Assembly: GCA_964519015.1 (NCBI GenBank)
Contig: CAZFHZ010000005.1
Coordinates: forward strand, 10,741-74,740
Direction: 5' to 3'
Origin: CAZFHZ01 sp964519015
GTDB taxonomy: Bacteria > Blakebacterota > Blakebacteria > Blakebacterales > CAYUVJ01
Length of the DNA: 64,000 bases
A program made the position numbers and the translations under genes. Shown in pieces: positions 18,500 through 27,865 of the stretch; within the stretch, counting starts at the first letter, position 1; each line of letters opens with the position of its first letter. A model generated the notes under the pieces. It made no database searches. It was not told where the DNA came from and saw nothing but the letters and a program-made list of their open reading frames with translations.

Positions 18500-19395
18500 T
18501 GAGCCACCCCCTGCTGGAGGACCGACGAACCGACCTGCCGGTCGACGAAGCCTACCGGTTCTGCGCCGGCGTGGCCCGCCGCGAGGCACGCAACTTCTAC
18601 TACGCCTTCCTGCCCTTGCGCCGCCGCCGCCGCGAGGCGCTCTATGCCGTCTACGCCTTCGCCCGGCTGGCCGACGATCTGGCCGACGAGCCGGGGCAGC
18701 CGCTCGGGGAGCGGATGGCGCGACTCGACGAGCTGGAACGGCGGCTGGATGAGACCCTGGCCGGCCGACCGGCCGGCCGGCTCTTCGTGGCCCTGGGTGA
18801 CGCCGTCGGCCGGTTCGGTGTCCCCGGGCATGCCCTGCACGAACTGCTGGCCGGCATGCGTCAGGACCAGACGGTCACCCGCTATGTCACCTTCGCCGAC
18901 CTGCGCGAGTACTGCTACCTGGCCGCCGGAACGATCGGCCTGGCCTGCGCCGCCATCTTCGAGGCGCGGGGGGATCAGGCCGCGGACTACGCCGTGGCCC
19001 AGGGGCTGGGGATGCAGCTGATCAACATCCTGCGCGACGTGGGGGAGGACGCCGCGAACGGTCGCATCTACCTGCCGGTGGAGCTGCTGGAGCGATACGG
19101 GGTGAGTGAAGAGGAGGTGCGGTCGGGCCGCACCGGGACCGGCTGGGCCGCGCTGATGGCCGACCTGGCAGCCCGGGCCCGCACCTCGCTGGAGGACGGC
19201 GCGCGCCTCCTCCCCCTGGTGGCCCGGGACGCCCGTATTTGTCCGGCCCTGCTGCGTGACCTCTACGTCGCCATCCTCGACCGCATCGAGGCTGCCGGCT
19301 GGGACGTCTTCACCCGGCGGATCGAGCTGGGGCTGCCGGCCAAGCTCCGGCTGCTCGCCCGCGACTTCCTGCGTTACCGGGTGCTAGTGTCCTGA
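18499..19395 (+). CDS. hpnD: Presqualene diphosphate synthase HpnD
   Basis: The protein has 298 residues and belongs to the squalene/phytoene synthase family, related to the preceding HpnC. Substrate-binding motifs are ADDLADE (first aspartate-rich motif in YAVYAFARLADDLADEPG) and INILRDVGEDAANGRIYLP (second). It should condense two farnesyl diphosphates. The start ATG overlaps the hpnC stop (TGATG), implying coupled translation. The last three codons and the stop (CTA GTG TCC TGA) fall inside a small repeat element that begins at 19384, so the C-terminus has been reshaped by that element. Confidence 0.9.
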   Translation: MSHPLLEDRRTDLPVDEAYRFCAGVARREARNFYYAFLPLRRRRREALYAVYAFARLADDLADEPGQPLGERMARLDELERRLDETLAGRPAGRLFVALGDAVGRFGVPGHALHELLAGMRQDQTVTRYVTFADLREYCYLAAGTIGLACAAIFEARGDQAADYAVAQGLGMQLINILRDVGEDAANGRIYLPVELLERYGVSEEEVRSGRTGTGWAALMADLAARARTSLEDGARLLPLVARDARICPALLRDLYVAILDRIEAAGWDVFTRRIELGLPAKLRLLARDFLRYRVLVS

Positions 19396-19471
19396 GTCAG
19401 AATTTCGCACCGTTTCGCGGATGGATCTTGCGGGCGAGATCAAGGCGGGAGGAGGAGGCGATGGACACTAG
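19384..19471 (+). repeat. 88-bp miniature repeat element at the hpnD/hpnE junction
   Basis: The ends are a perfect 9-bp inverted repeat, CTAGTGTCC and GGACACTAG. Positions 19384-19463 are about 90% identical (8 differences in 80) to one arm of the larger element at 27556-27829, read from its right end. The element contributes the last codons and stop of hpnD, the ribosome-binding site GGGAGGAGGAGG and the start codon of hpnE. It looks like an internally deleted relative of the larger copy. No transposase is present. Confidence 0.8.
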
Positions 19472-20846
19472 GGTGAGCAACCGGCCCTGGGCGGTGATCG
19501 GGGGCGGGGCGGCCGGACTGGCCGCCGCCGAAGCACTGCTGGCGGGGGGACGCCGGGTGGTGCTGCTGGAGCGCCGGCCGCAACTGGGGGGGCGGATCTG
19601 TTCCTTCCGCGACCCGGGCACCGGCTGGCTGCTCGAGAACGGCCAGCACATCTGGATGCCCGCCTGCACCGAATGGGCGGCCCTGCTCGAGCGCACCGGC
19701 CTGGAATCACTGACCCGCACCCAGCCTCGACTCAGGGTTGCTTACCTGGAACGGGGACGCCCGCCGGCGGTGCTCGAGGCCGCCCGGCTCCCCGGCCCGC
19801 TCGGGCTGCTCGCGGCCCTGCTCCGCTTCACCCCGCTCGCTGCCTCCGAGCGGCGGCGGCTGCTGCGCGGCCTGCTCGCCCTGCACCGGGAAGGTCACCG
19901 CCTGAGGCGGAGTGGCGGGGAGGAGCGGTTCGCCGACTGGCTCGATGGGCACGGGCAGACGGGACGAGTCCGTGAGGTCTTCTGGGCGCCGGTGGTCCTC
20001 TCGGTGCTCAACACCCCGCTCGAGGAGGCCCGGGCCGACCTGGCGGCCATGGCGGTCCACGAACCCTTCCTGACCGGCCCGGGGCGGGCCAACCTGGCCC
20101 GGACGGTGGTCCCGCACGGGCGGCTCTGGGAACGCCTGGCCGACCATCTGAGGGAACGCGGCCTGCTCCTCCGTACCGGTTGCCCGGTGCGGGGACTGCA
20201 GCTCGGTGAGAGCGCGACCGGGCCCGAACTCGACGCCCTCCTGCTGCCGGGGGGCAAAGTGCTGGCGGTCGCCGGGGCGGTCGTGGCGATCCCCCCCGAA
20301 GGGCTGACGGCGATCCTTCCCCCCGCCTGGCGGGAGCGTCCCCCCTTCGCGGCGGGCCGGGAGCTCTCCTGGTCCCCCATCCTCAACGTCCACCTCTGGC
20401 TGGACCGTATGGTCACCGGAGAGGAAGCGCTCTGCCTGCTGGGTAGCCCGGTCCACTGGATCTTCGCGCAGCCCGCCCAGACGGCCGAAGGGGGGAGCAC
20501 CCGGCTCCCGGCCGGGGTGCAGCACCTCGACCTGGTCGTCTCCGCCTCCGACGAGTGGCTCGACCGCACCCCTGCGGAGATCGTCCCCCGTTTCACCGAG
20601 GAACTGCGTGCGCTCCTGCCCAAGGCCCGGGAGGCGGTCGTGCTCGCCCATCGGGTGGTCCACGAGCGCCGGGCCACTTGGCGCGCCCTGCCCGGCAGCG
20701 AAGCGTACCGTCCCGGCCCCGCCACGCCGATCCGGAACCTGGCCCTGGCCGGCGCCTGGACCGCCTCCGGCTGGCCGGCCACCATCGAAGGTGCGGTGCG
20801 CAGCGGACGGGCGGCCGTCCGCGCGCTCGGTGTCCAGCCTGGTTGA
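19461..20846 (+). CDS. hpnE: Hydroxysqualene dehydroxylase HpnE
   Basis: The protein has 461 residues and is an FAD-dependent amine-oxidase/phytoene-desaturase-type protein. The dinucleotide-binding motif is VIGGGAAGLAAAEALLAGG near residues 11-30, followed by ERRPQLGGRI and ENGQHIWMPACTEW, which match the HpnE pattern. A C-terminal FAD contact (LALAGAWTASGWPATIEGAV) is present. It performs the final reductive step to squalene. The start ATG and its strong GGAGGAGG lie inside a repeat element that also carries the hpnD stop, so residues 1-4 are element-encoded. The enzyme core is intact. Confidence 0.9.
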   Translation: MDTRVSNRPWAVIGGGAAGLAAAEALLAGGRRVVLLERRPQLGGRICSFRDPGTGWLLENGQHIWMPACTEWAALLERTGLESLTRTQPRLRVAYLERGRPPAVLEAARLPGPLGLLAALLRFTPLAASERRRLLRGLLALHREGHRLRRSGGEERFADWLDGHGQTGRVREVFWAPVVLSVLNTPLEEARADLAAMAVHEPFLTGPGRANLARTVVPHGRLWERLADHLRERGLLLRTGCPVRGLQLGESATGPELDALLLPGGKVLAVAGAVVAIPPEGLTAILPPAWRERPPFAAGRELSWSPILNVHLWLDRMVTGEEALCLLGSPVHWIFAQPAQTAEGGSTRLPAGVQHLDLVVSASDEWLDRTPAEIVPRFTEELRALLPKAREAVVLAHRVVHERRATWRALPGSEAYRPGPATPIRNLALAGAWTASGWPATIEGAVRSGRAAVRALGVQPG

Positions 20847-20896
20847 CGCCCCCGGGACCGCACGCCCGCTGCCCGCAGACCGGTCCGGTGCCGGAC

Positions 20897-20912
20897 GTCA
20901 GCTTCGGCTGAC
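20897..20912. promoter_or_regulatory. Perfect hairpin/palindrome with UUCG loop after hpnE
   Basis: GTCAGC-TTCG-GCTGAC forms a 6-bp stem with a stable UUCG tetraloop 50 bp after the hpnE stop. It may be an RNA hairpin ending the hpn transcript, though no U tract follows. Alternatively it is a dyad DNA site about 105 bp upstream of the sigma-54-type promoter at 21009, a normal distance for an activator-binding site. Confidence 0.45.
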
Positions 20913-21008
20913 ATCCCCAACACCATCCTCCCTCGGGCCTGGCCGCACGGCTCCCGTCGCCTCGTTGTTCCGGACGGTTTTCGCCACGGCCGCTCCGCGC
21001 GATGCGGT

Positions 21009-21023
21009 TGGCACACCGATTGC
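21009..21023 (+). promoter_or_regulatory. Sigma-54 (RpoN)-type -24/-12 promoter
   Basis: TGGCAC-N5-TTGC matches the sigma-54 consensus exactly, with the required GG (21010-21011) and GC (21022-21023) separated by 10 bases. Transcription would start near 21035, leaving a leader of about 60 bases before the small cysteine peptide at 21094. Such promoters need an enhancer-binding ATPase, which is not in this window. Confidence 0.65.
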
Positions 21024-21093
21024 CTCTCCGGGGTGCCGAACGACGCATCCCCCGGCGTCCCCACTGCCGCGGGATCGCGGAGGAGGGACCGAG

Positions 21094-21348
21094 ATGCGCA
21101 AGAAGGGAGTGGCACTGTTCATGGCGGTGGCATTGCTGACAGCGGCGCTGCCGCAGACAGCCCGGGCGGGCGACCCCTACCTGGCGGCCTACCACTACGA
21201 GAAGTGCATGAACCGGGCGGATGCTGTGCTGCAGCTCTGTCAGGACCTCGCAGGTTCGGAGTACGGCGATCTGTGCTTGAGTGGGTATGGCTACGCGAAG
21301 CTGTACTGCACGCTCAAGTACGGTTACGACCTGGTCAAGAAGGACTGA
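21094..21348 (+). CDS. Small secreted four-cysteine protein
   Basis: The protein has 84 residues and the family is not recognised. The ATG at 21094 follows GGAGGG by 7 bp. Residues 1-25 are a Sec signal peptide ending TARAG. The mature chain of about 59 residues has four cysteines (in EKCMN, QLCQD, DLCLS, LYCTL) and several tyrosines and ends in lysines, so two disulfides in a small helical fold are likely. A sigma-54-type promoter lies 70 bp upstream. It could be a small periplasmic protein, a secreted peptide or an inhibitor. The following lipoprotein begins 4 bp after the stop. Confidence 0.75.
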   Translation: MRKKGVALFMAVALLTAALPQTARAGDPYLAAYHYEKCMNRADAVLQLCQDLAGSEYGDLCLSGYGYAKLYCTLKYGYDLVKKD

Positions 21349-21352
21349 GCGG

Positions 21353-23833
21353 ATGCCCCGTGCCGCGATCATCGGGTCGTGTGCGCTCCTGCTCCTCGCG
21401 GCCGCCGGCTGCGGGGAGCGGGAATCCGCACCGACCGTCCGGGAAGTGGTCCTCGACACCCTCTACGCCGAACCGGCCAGGAGCCGCGAACCGCTGCTCC
21501 TCTTCCCCCGCGACCTGCTCTGGCAGCAGGGGCGGATCTACGTCCTGGACGGCCGGACTTCCCGGGTCGCCGCACTCGATGCCGCCGACGGCGGGGTGCT
21601 CGGCTCCTTCGGTGGCCTGGGGGAAGGGCCGGGCGAGCTGGGACAGTTCCCCTATGCGCTGGTCACCGACGGGGCGCGGATCGGCGTCGCCCACCTGGCT
21701 AACGTCTCCTGGTTCACGCCGGAAGGTTCATTTCTGGAGCGGGACCGTCTGCCGACGCTCGACCTGGCGACGCCCTCACTGCTGCGGGCCGGAGAGGGAT
21801 GGCTCTTCAACAGCGGGTACCGGGGGGAGGGATCGCCCGTCGCGCTGTGGATCGGTGTCGCCGGCGACACGACAAGCTTCGGAGTGGCGGTCACTCCTCC
21901 CCAGACGGATGGCCATGGTACGGCGGCGAGCGAACTCAACGCCGTCCACCTCGGCCGATTCGCGAACGGGAACGTCCTGCTGGCCTGGGTGCACTACCCC
22001 CGGATCGACCTCCACGCACCCGACGGTACGCTCCTGAAGCGCAACGAGGACTCCGAACTGGGATCGGAACTGGAACGACGCCCGGACGGTCGACTGCGCG
22101 GGGTGCCGGGCTACATCCTGAGTGCCGGCTCGGGAGCGGACGGGAACGTCTATCTGGTGGACGGCACCTTCCGGAACATCCGAGTCTTCTCGGCCGAGGG
22201 AAAAGAACGGGTGCGGCTCCGGCTCCAGGAAGGTGCGGTGATGAAGGTGACCGCGGATCCAGGGAGCGAATTATGGGCGATCGGCCTGGAGGATGTGCTC
22301 TACCGGGTCCACACCCTGGACCAGGAAGCAACGTCGGAACCGGTCGCGACAGCGCCGGCCCTGAGCCCGGGTGGTGAACCGGCCAACCCTGAGGCTGACG
22401 AGCGCCTCCCCGCCCTTCCCTTCCCGGGCCGGTTAGTCCCGGTGGTCGAGGACGTCACAACGCTGCTCCAGGACCACGATATCTATCGGCCCACCGTCCT
22501 TCGCAATGCCCCCACCTGGGTCGAGGTCCGGGCGGGAGAACGGGTCCTCTACCTCGGCTACGGTGACGGCCAGGGCCTGCTCCTGGCCGAGGGTCCAGAC
22601 GGCTGGAAGGTGGTCAACCCCCTCTCCGCGCACCCCGAGCGGACCGTCCGTTCCCACATCCGCCTGGCCGGCGACCGGGTCCATGTGATGGACATCGATA
22701 AGGGTCTGTTCGAACTCGCTCCGCCGCGACGCACCTTCTTCTGGCCGGGGGACTGGTTCGTGAACGGGGCCGTCGCACTCGACGGTGAGAGATGGCTTGT
22801 CCACGACGCCACTCCCGAGTCGGCCGAGCCGCTCCAGATGGTCGATCTGGCCACCGGCGAGGTGCATGCGGCCGGGGCTGCCGGCCGTCACCATCTGGTG
22901 AAGACCCTGTGGATGGGTGCAGTGAACCAGTGGTTTCTGGGTGTCTGGGGGGATGGTCGGGTCGTGGTCCTCGACGCGGGAAACGTGCGGCTCGCCTTCT
23001 GGTCGAAACCGGATGGTCTGGAGCCGTGGACGGAGATCACCGGCAGCAGTTTGCGGACGTTCGAAGAGCGCCGGCACGGACGCGACCTCGACGTTGACGT
23101 CAGGGGATGGGTAGTGCTGCCCGGCCGGGGGATCCTGGTCCTGGCCGGCGAGGACCTCCCTGATTATGATCGCCGCAACCGGGTGCTGCTGATCAACCCG
23201 GCGGGGCGGACCGTAGCCCACTGGATCCTGCCCACCGAACAGATCGTCCACGGCTTCACCGCCCTGTCCGATGGACGGATCTTCCTGAACACCCGGCGGA
23301 CCCTGTTCGAATGGTCGGGCGCCCGGGAGGCGGTGATGGAGGCGCTGGCGGCGGATGTGGACACCCCGCTCGCGCCGCCGCCCCCCTGGCTCGACCGCGA
23401 CCTGCCGGCGTTGCTCGGCCCGCTGACCTCACTCGACGGAGACCCGATCGATCCGACGGTAGAGGTGGGCCGGTGCCTGTCCGTGCTGGTCTCCGACCGG
23501 GAATGCTTCGCCTGCCTGGAGGAACTCCCGCGACTGGCCCTGCGGCTGCACGAGCTGGACAGCGACGGATTCCCTGTGCGGGTGGTTGCCCTGGGGGACC
23601 GGCACGAGGCGCGGCGGACCCTCTGGGGGATGGATCACTACTTCCCGGTCGCGGTCTCGACCCGTCGGGAGGTACGGGACGACCTGGGATTCGAGCGCAC
23701 CCCCCTGCGGGTGGTGACCGAGGGGGGGCGGATCGTCTACGCCGGCCTGGCTCCGGAACCGGGGGATGAGGCGACCGATCCGCTGGAGCCATTCCTGCGG
23801 GCAACCGCCCTCCGGGGAAGGGAAGGCCGATAG
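21353..23833 (+). CDS. Beta-propeller lipoprotein with C-terminal thioredoxin-like domain
   Basis: The protein has 826 residues. A lipobox (LLLAAAGCGE, Cys near residue 20) directs lipidation. Residues about 45-340 look like a six-bladed NHL-type propeller, with the hallmark FGGLGEGPGELGQFPYA. A second propeller-like segment spans about 370-670. The C-terminal ~120 residues form a thioredoxin-like fold with a CxxC in DRECFACLEELPRL, then FERTPLRVVTEGGRIVYAG in place of the cis-Pro region. It may bind a partner with the propellers and act as an envelope disulfide reductase; this is inference. It follows the small cysteine protein by 4 bp, and that protein could be its disulfide substrate. Confidence 0.7.
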   Translation: MPRAAIIGSCALLLLAAAGCGERESAPTVREVVLDTLYAEPARSREPLLLFPRDLLWQQGRIYVLDGRTSRVAALDAADGGVLGSFGGLGEGPGELGQFPYALVTDGARIGVAHLANVSWFTPEGSFLERDRLPTLDLATPSLLRAGEGWLFNSGYRGEGSPVALWIGVAGDTTSFGVAVTPPQTDGHGTAASELNAVHLGRFANGNVLLAWVHYPRIDLHAPDGTLLKRNEDSELGSELERRPDGRLRGVPGYILSAGSGADGNVYLVDGTFRNIRVFSAEGKERVRLRLQEGAVMKVTADPGSELWAIGLEDVLYRVHTLDQEATSEPVATAPALSPGGEPANPEADERLPALPFPGRLVPVVEDVTTLLQDHDIYRPTVLRNAPTWVEVRAGERVLYLGYGDGQGLLLAEGPDGWKVVNPLSAHPERTVRSHIRLAGDRVHVMDIDKGLFELAPPRRTFFWPGDWFVNGAVALDGERWLVHDATPESAEPLQMVDLATGEVHAAGAAGRHHLVKTLWMGAVNQWFLGVWGDGRVVVLDAGNVRLAFWSKPDGLEPWTEITGSSLRTFEERRHGRDLDVDVRGWVVLPGRGILVLAGEDLPDYDRRNRVLLINPAGRTVAHWILPTEQIVHGFTALSDGRIFLNTRRTLFEWSGAREAVMEALAADVDTPLAPPPPWLDRDLPALLGPLTSLDGDPIDPTVEVGRCLSVLVSDRECFACLEELPRLALRLHELDSDGFPVRVVALGDRHEARRTLWGMDHYFPVAVSTRREVRDDLGFERTPLRVVTEGGRIVYAGLAPEPGDEATDPLEPFLRATALRGREGR

Positions 23834-23953
23834 CACGGAACCTCGATGTCCGGACGGATGGTGACCGGTCGTGTAATCGGGATCCCCGCGATCTCCGTCT
23901 TCAAGCCGGAACCATCACCCGATTGCACGGCACTACAGACAGGACACAACATC

Positions 23954-24802
23954 ATGCTGGTCGATACCCCCCGCCGCGATCGTTCTTCCGCGGTGACCTT
24001 CATGCTCATCAGCCTGGTAGTAGCCCTCACGGCCCTGGCCGGCTGCGAACCGAACCAGATCTTCGGCAGCTCTGACAGCAGACCGAAGAGTGGGGATCTG
24101 AAGGTCCTCTTCATCGGCAACAGCCTGACCTTCTGGTTCGAAATGCCCTACCTTCTGGAGTGCCTGCTCGAAGCTGGGGGAACACCCGCCTTCGTGGCCG
24201 ATGCCTCCATCGGCGGGACCAATCTGAATGACCATCTGGACATCGCCGCGACCCGGCTGGCGGTGACCCAAGAGGCCTGGGACGTGGTCGTCCTGCAGGA
24301 TGGGCGCTACGAGATTGTGCTGCCCGCTTCCCGGGCCGGGATTATCGGGGATTTCCAGGAGTGGCGGGACCGCATCCGGAGCGAGTGCCCGCAAGCGCGC
24401 ATCGTGATGTACCTGGACTACGCCCTGGACCAGGACTTCGAAGTAGCTGGAATACCGTACACCCGGGGTGAGTTCACGTCCCTGCTGCGGCAAGCCACCC
24501 TCATCGTAGCCGACAGCCTGGGGCTGGAGGTCGCGCCGGTCGGCTGGGCCTGGGAGCGGGTGATGGTGGAACATCCCGAGTTCTACCTCTACGACAAGGA
24601 CGAAACCCACCCCGGCCGCCTGGGACAGTACCTGCAGGCGAATGTCTACTATGCGACGCTCCTGGGACGCAGTCCGGCCGGCCTGGAGTTCTACGCCTCA
24701 CTTCCCGCCGATGTCGCCCTCTACTTCCAACAGGTGGCGGGCGAGGTCGTGCTGAGCGAGTCCTCAGCCTGGAACCTGCCGGCAGCAGCCGTCCGGCGGT
24801 GA
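23954..24802 (+). CDS. SGNH-hydrolase-like lipoprotein
   Basis: The protein has about 282 residues from ATG 23954. A signal peptide and lipobox end at LTALAGCEPN. The mature part has SGNH/GDSL-esterase landmarks: LFIGNSLTF with the nucleophilic Ser near the N-terminus, a Gly-containing block II (SIGGTNL), and the C-terminal catalytic pair in KDETHPGRLGQYL. It would hydrolyse ester bonds in the envelope or outside the cell, with unknown substrate. A later ATG at 24002 is possible and would shorten the n-region. It is convergent with the FG-GAP gene, the two stops being 13 bp apart. Confidence 0.75.
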   Translation: MLVDTPRRDRSSAVTFMLISLVVALTALAGCEPNQIFGSSDSRPKSGDLKVLFIGNSLTFWFEMPYLLECLLEAGGTPAFVADASIGGTNLNDHLDIAATRLAVTQEAWDVVVLQDGRYEIVLPASRAGIIGDFQEWRDRIRSECPQARIVMYLDYALDQDFEVAGIPYTRGEFTSLLRQATLIVADSLGLEVAPVGWAWERVMVEHPEFYLYDKDETHPGRLGQYLQANVYYATLLGRSPAGLEFYASLPADVALYFQQVAGEVVLSESSAWNLPAAAVRR

Positions 24803-24815
24803 ATCGCGGACCCGG

Positions 24816-25817
24816 TCAAGGGCGCCGCAGCAGGACGTAGACGTAACCGTGAAGCTCCCGGTCGGCCTCGGTCTGCTCCGCCAGATTGCCGATCAGCAGA
24901 TCGTCGTGACCATCCTCGTTCCAATCGCAGACGAAGAGCCGGACCCGATGACCGAGCGTCCCGGGCGGCAGGATCAGTTCGGGAGCATGCAGTCCCAGAG
25001 GACGCCGGCGACCGGCCGGTCGGCCCCGCAGGAACCAGACACTCCCATCCTCGAAGCCCACCAGAAGATCAAGCGTGCCGTCCGCATCCCAGTCCACGGC
25101 CAACGGGTAGCTCTCCCGAAGACCCTCCAGCATCGGTGCGTCCCCGTCGATAGGCAGGAGGCGGCGCTGGAAGAGGTCGGGGTGGGCCCGGTCACCCAGG
25201 TTCTCCGACCAGGCGATCCAGCCGATACCGTTGCCGACCAGCATGTCCAGGTCCCCGTCCCGGTCCCAGTCGGCGAAGGAGCAGGCGCTCTCTCTTTTGG
25301 CGAGGAAGGCATAATCGAACTCGGTCAGGACACCGCTGACCAGGAATCCGTCCGGTGATCCGCGGAACCAGTAGATATCACCGGGATTGTAGCAGCCGGA
25401 AAGCAGGTCGAGATAGCCGTCGCCGTCCAGGTCCGCGAACTGCGGAACCAGACCCATGCATCAGCCGAAGGGCACCCGGATGGGTCGGCCGTCGGCCGTC
25501 TGCAGCCAGGTGAACCCCTCGAACCGCGGTTTGCTATCGGTACCCCGGTTCAGGTAGATCCGGCCGGCGCCATCCTGGAACTGACCCACCAGGAGGTCCT
25601 TCCGACCGTCGCCGTCGAAGTCGAAGACGGCCGGGGCGGCATGCCCCTTCTCCACATCGATGGGATTCTCCCCGTCCAGGATGAGGGCAGGGGGGTCCAA
25701 CCGATGCCAATAGGGATCCCGGTCCGAGCCGGTTGTGTGGGAACGCCCTCCGTCACGATGGGATGCGCATGCCGCGAGGATGAGGAGCGGAGGGAGGACA
25801 GCAGCCGATACCCGCAT
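24816..25817 (-). CDS. Candidate selenoprotein: FG-GAP/VCBS-repeat lipoprotein with in-frame UGA (Sec119-Cys120)
   Basis: ATG 25817 follows a perfect AAGGAGG. A lipoprotein signal peptide (LLILAACASH) comes next, then about 100 residues with a first DFDGDGRKDLLVG calcium-binding-type repeat. At 25463-25461 an in-frame TGA interrupts the frame; TGC (Cys) follows and the same frame then stays open for 213 more codons with four further Asp-rich repeats (ADLDGDG, ADWDRDGD, VDWDADG, CDWNEDG). The two halves make one 333-residue propeller-type protein. A SECIS-like hairpin starts exactly 11 bases after the UGA, so I read the codon as selenocysteine forming a Sec-Cys pair. A redox or metal role for this outer-surface lipoprotein is inference. 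The alternative is a nonsense mutation or sequencing error. It lies 58 bp downstream of ettA. Confidence 0.6.
25430..25449 (-). promoter_or_regulatory. Bacterial SECIS-like hairpin after the in-frame UGA
   Basis: Read on the minus strand, the RNA folds as GGU-U-CCGC-AGUUC-GCGG-ACC: a GGU/ACC base, a bulged U, a second stem of 4 bp, and a loop containing GU. The E. coli fdhF SECIS, which binds SelB, has the same GGU base, the same bulged U and a GU in its apical loop. The distance from UGA to the stem is 11 bases in both. The element lies inside the coding sequence, as bacterial SECIS elements do. Confidence 0.6.
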
Positions 25818-25875
25818 AGTCGGCCTCCTTGCTCGCTGCACCAAGGACGACCGGTGGGCCCGCTCGTTTAGCTCC

Positions 25876-27552
<1,677 letters not shown>

Positions 27553-27553
27553 G

Positions 27554-27754
27554 TTAGTGTCCCGGGTCAGAATCTCGCATCATTTCGTTGCGCCGACAGG
27601 GTAGCAGATGCCAGGCGCGGCGACGAATGCGATGCGGTGGCATCGGGGAGGAGTCGCAACACCGCAGATGCTGCCCTGTCGGCGCAACCCTTTGGGCGGA
27701 TGGGGCTTGCGGGTGATCTCTGCGTTGCTCGTCGTCGACGATGCGCACCGGCAT
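27554..27754 (-). CDS. Element-encoded short reading frame ending at the ettA start (uncertain)
   Basis: This 66-codon frame begins at an ATG behind a very strong GGGAGGAGGAGG and ends at a TAA one base before the ettA ATG. It lies wholly inside the 274-bp repeat element and is arginine-rich, with no recognisable domain. A functional peptide is doubtful. Its likelier significance is as a leader frame that delivers ribosomes to ettA. Confidence 0.25.
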   Translation of the reverse strand: MPVRIVDDEQRRDHPQAPSAQRVAPTGQHLRCCDSSPMPPHRIRRRAWHLLPCRRNEMMRDSDPGH

Positions 27755-27829
27755 CGCCTCCTCCTCCCGCCTTGACCTCGCCCGCAAGGTCCATCCGCGA
27801 AATGGTGCGAGATTCTGATCCGGGACACT
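27556..27829 (-). mobile_element. 274-bp MITE-like nested-palindrome element
   Basis: Terminal inverted repeats of 32 bp (27556-27587 and 27798-27829) match at 30 positions and start AGTGTCCCGG. Inside are two more inverted repeats: a 20-bp stem (27587-27606 with 27669-27688, one mismatch) and an 18-bp stem (about 27697-27714 with 27781-27798, two mismatches). The whole element could fold into a large cruciform. It has no transposase gene and fills almost all of the 313-bp gap between the BNR-repeat gene and ettA. A shortened relative lies at 19384-19471. Confidence 0.8.
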
Positions 27830-27865
27830 GGGCTCCTCGGGATCGGTGTCCGGCCGGCCGGCCCC

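Noticed and set aside
25461..25463. Two separate FG-GAP genes or a pseudogene broken by a stop codon
   Set aside because: The frame is identical on both sides, the second part has no ribosome-binding site, the repeats continue and a SECIS-like hairpin has exact spacing. I therefore describe one gene with a candidate Sec codon but keep nonsense mutation as the alternative.
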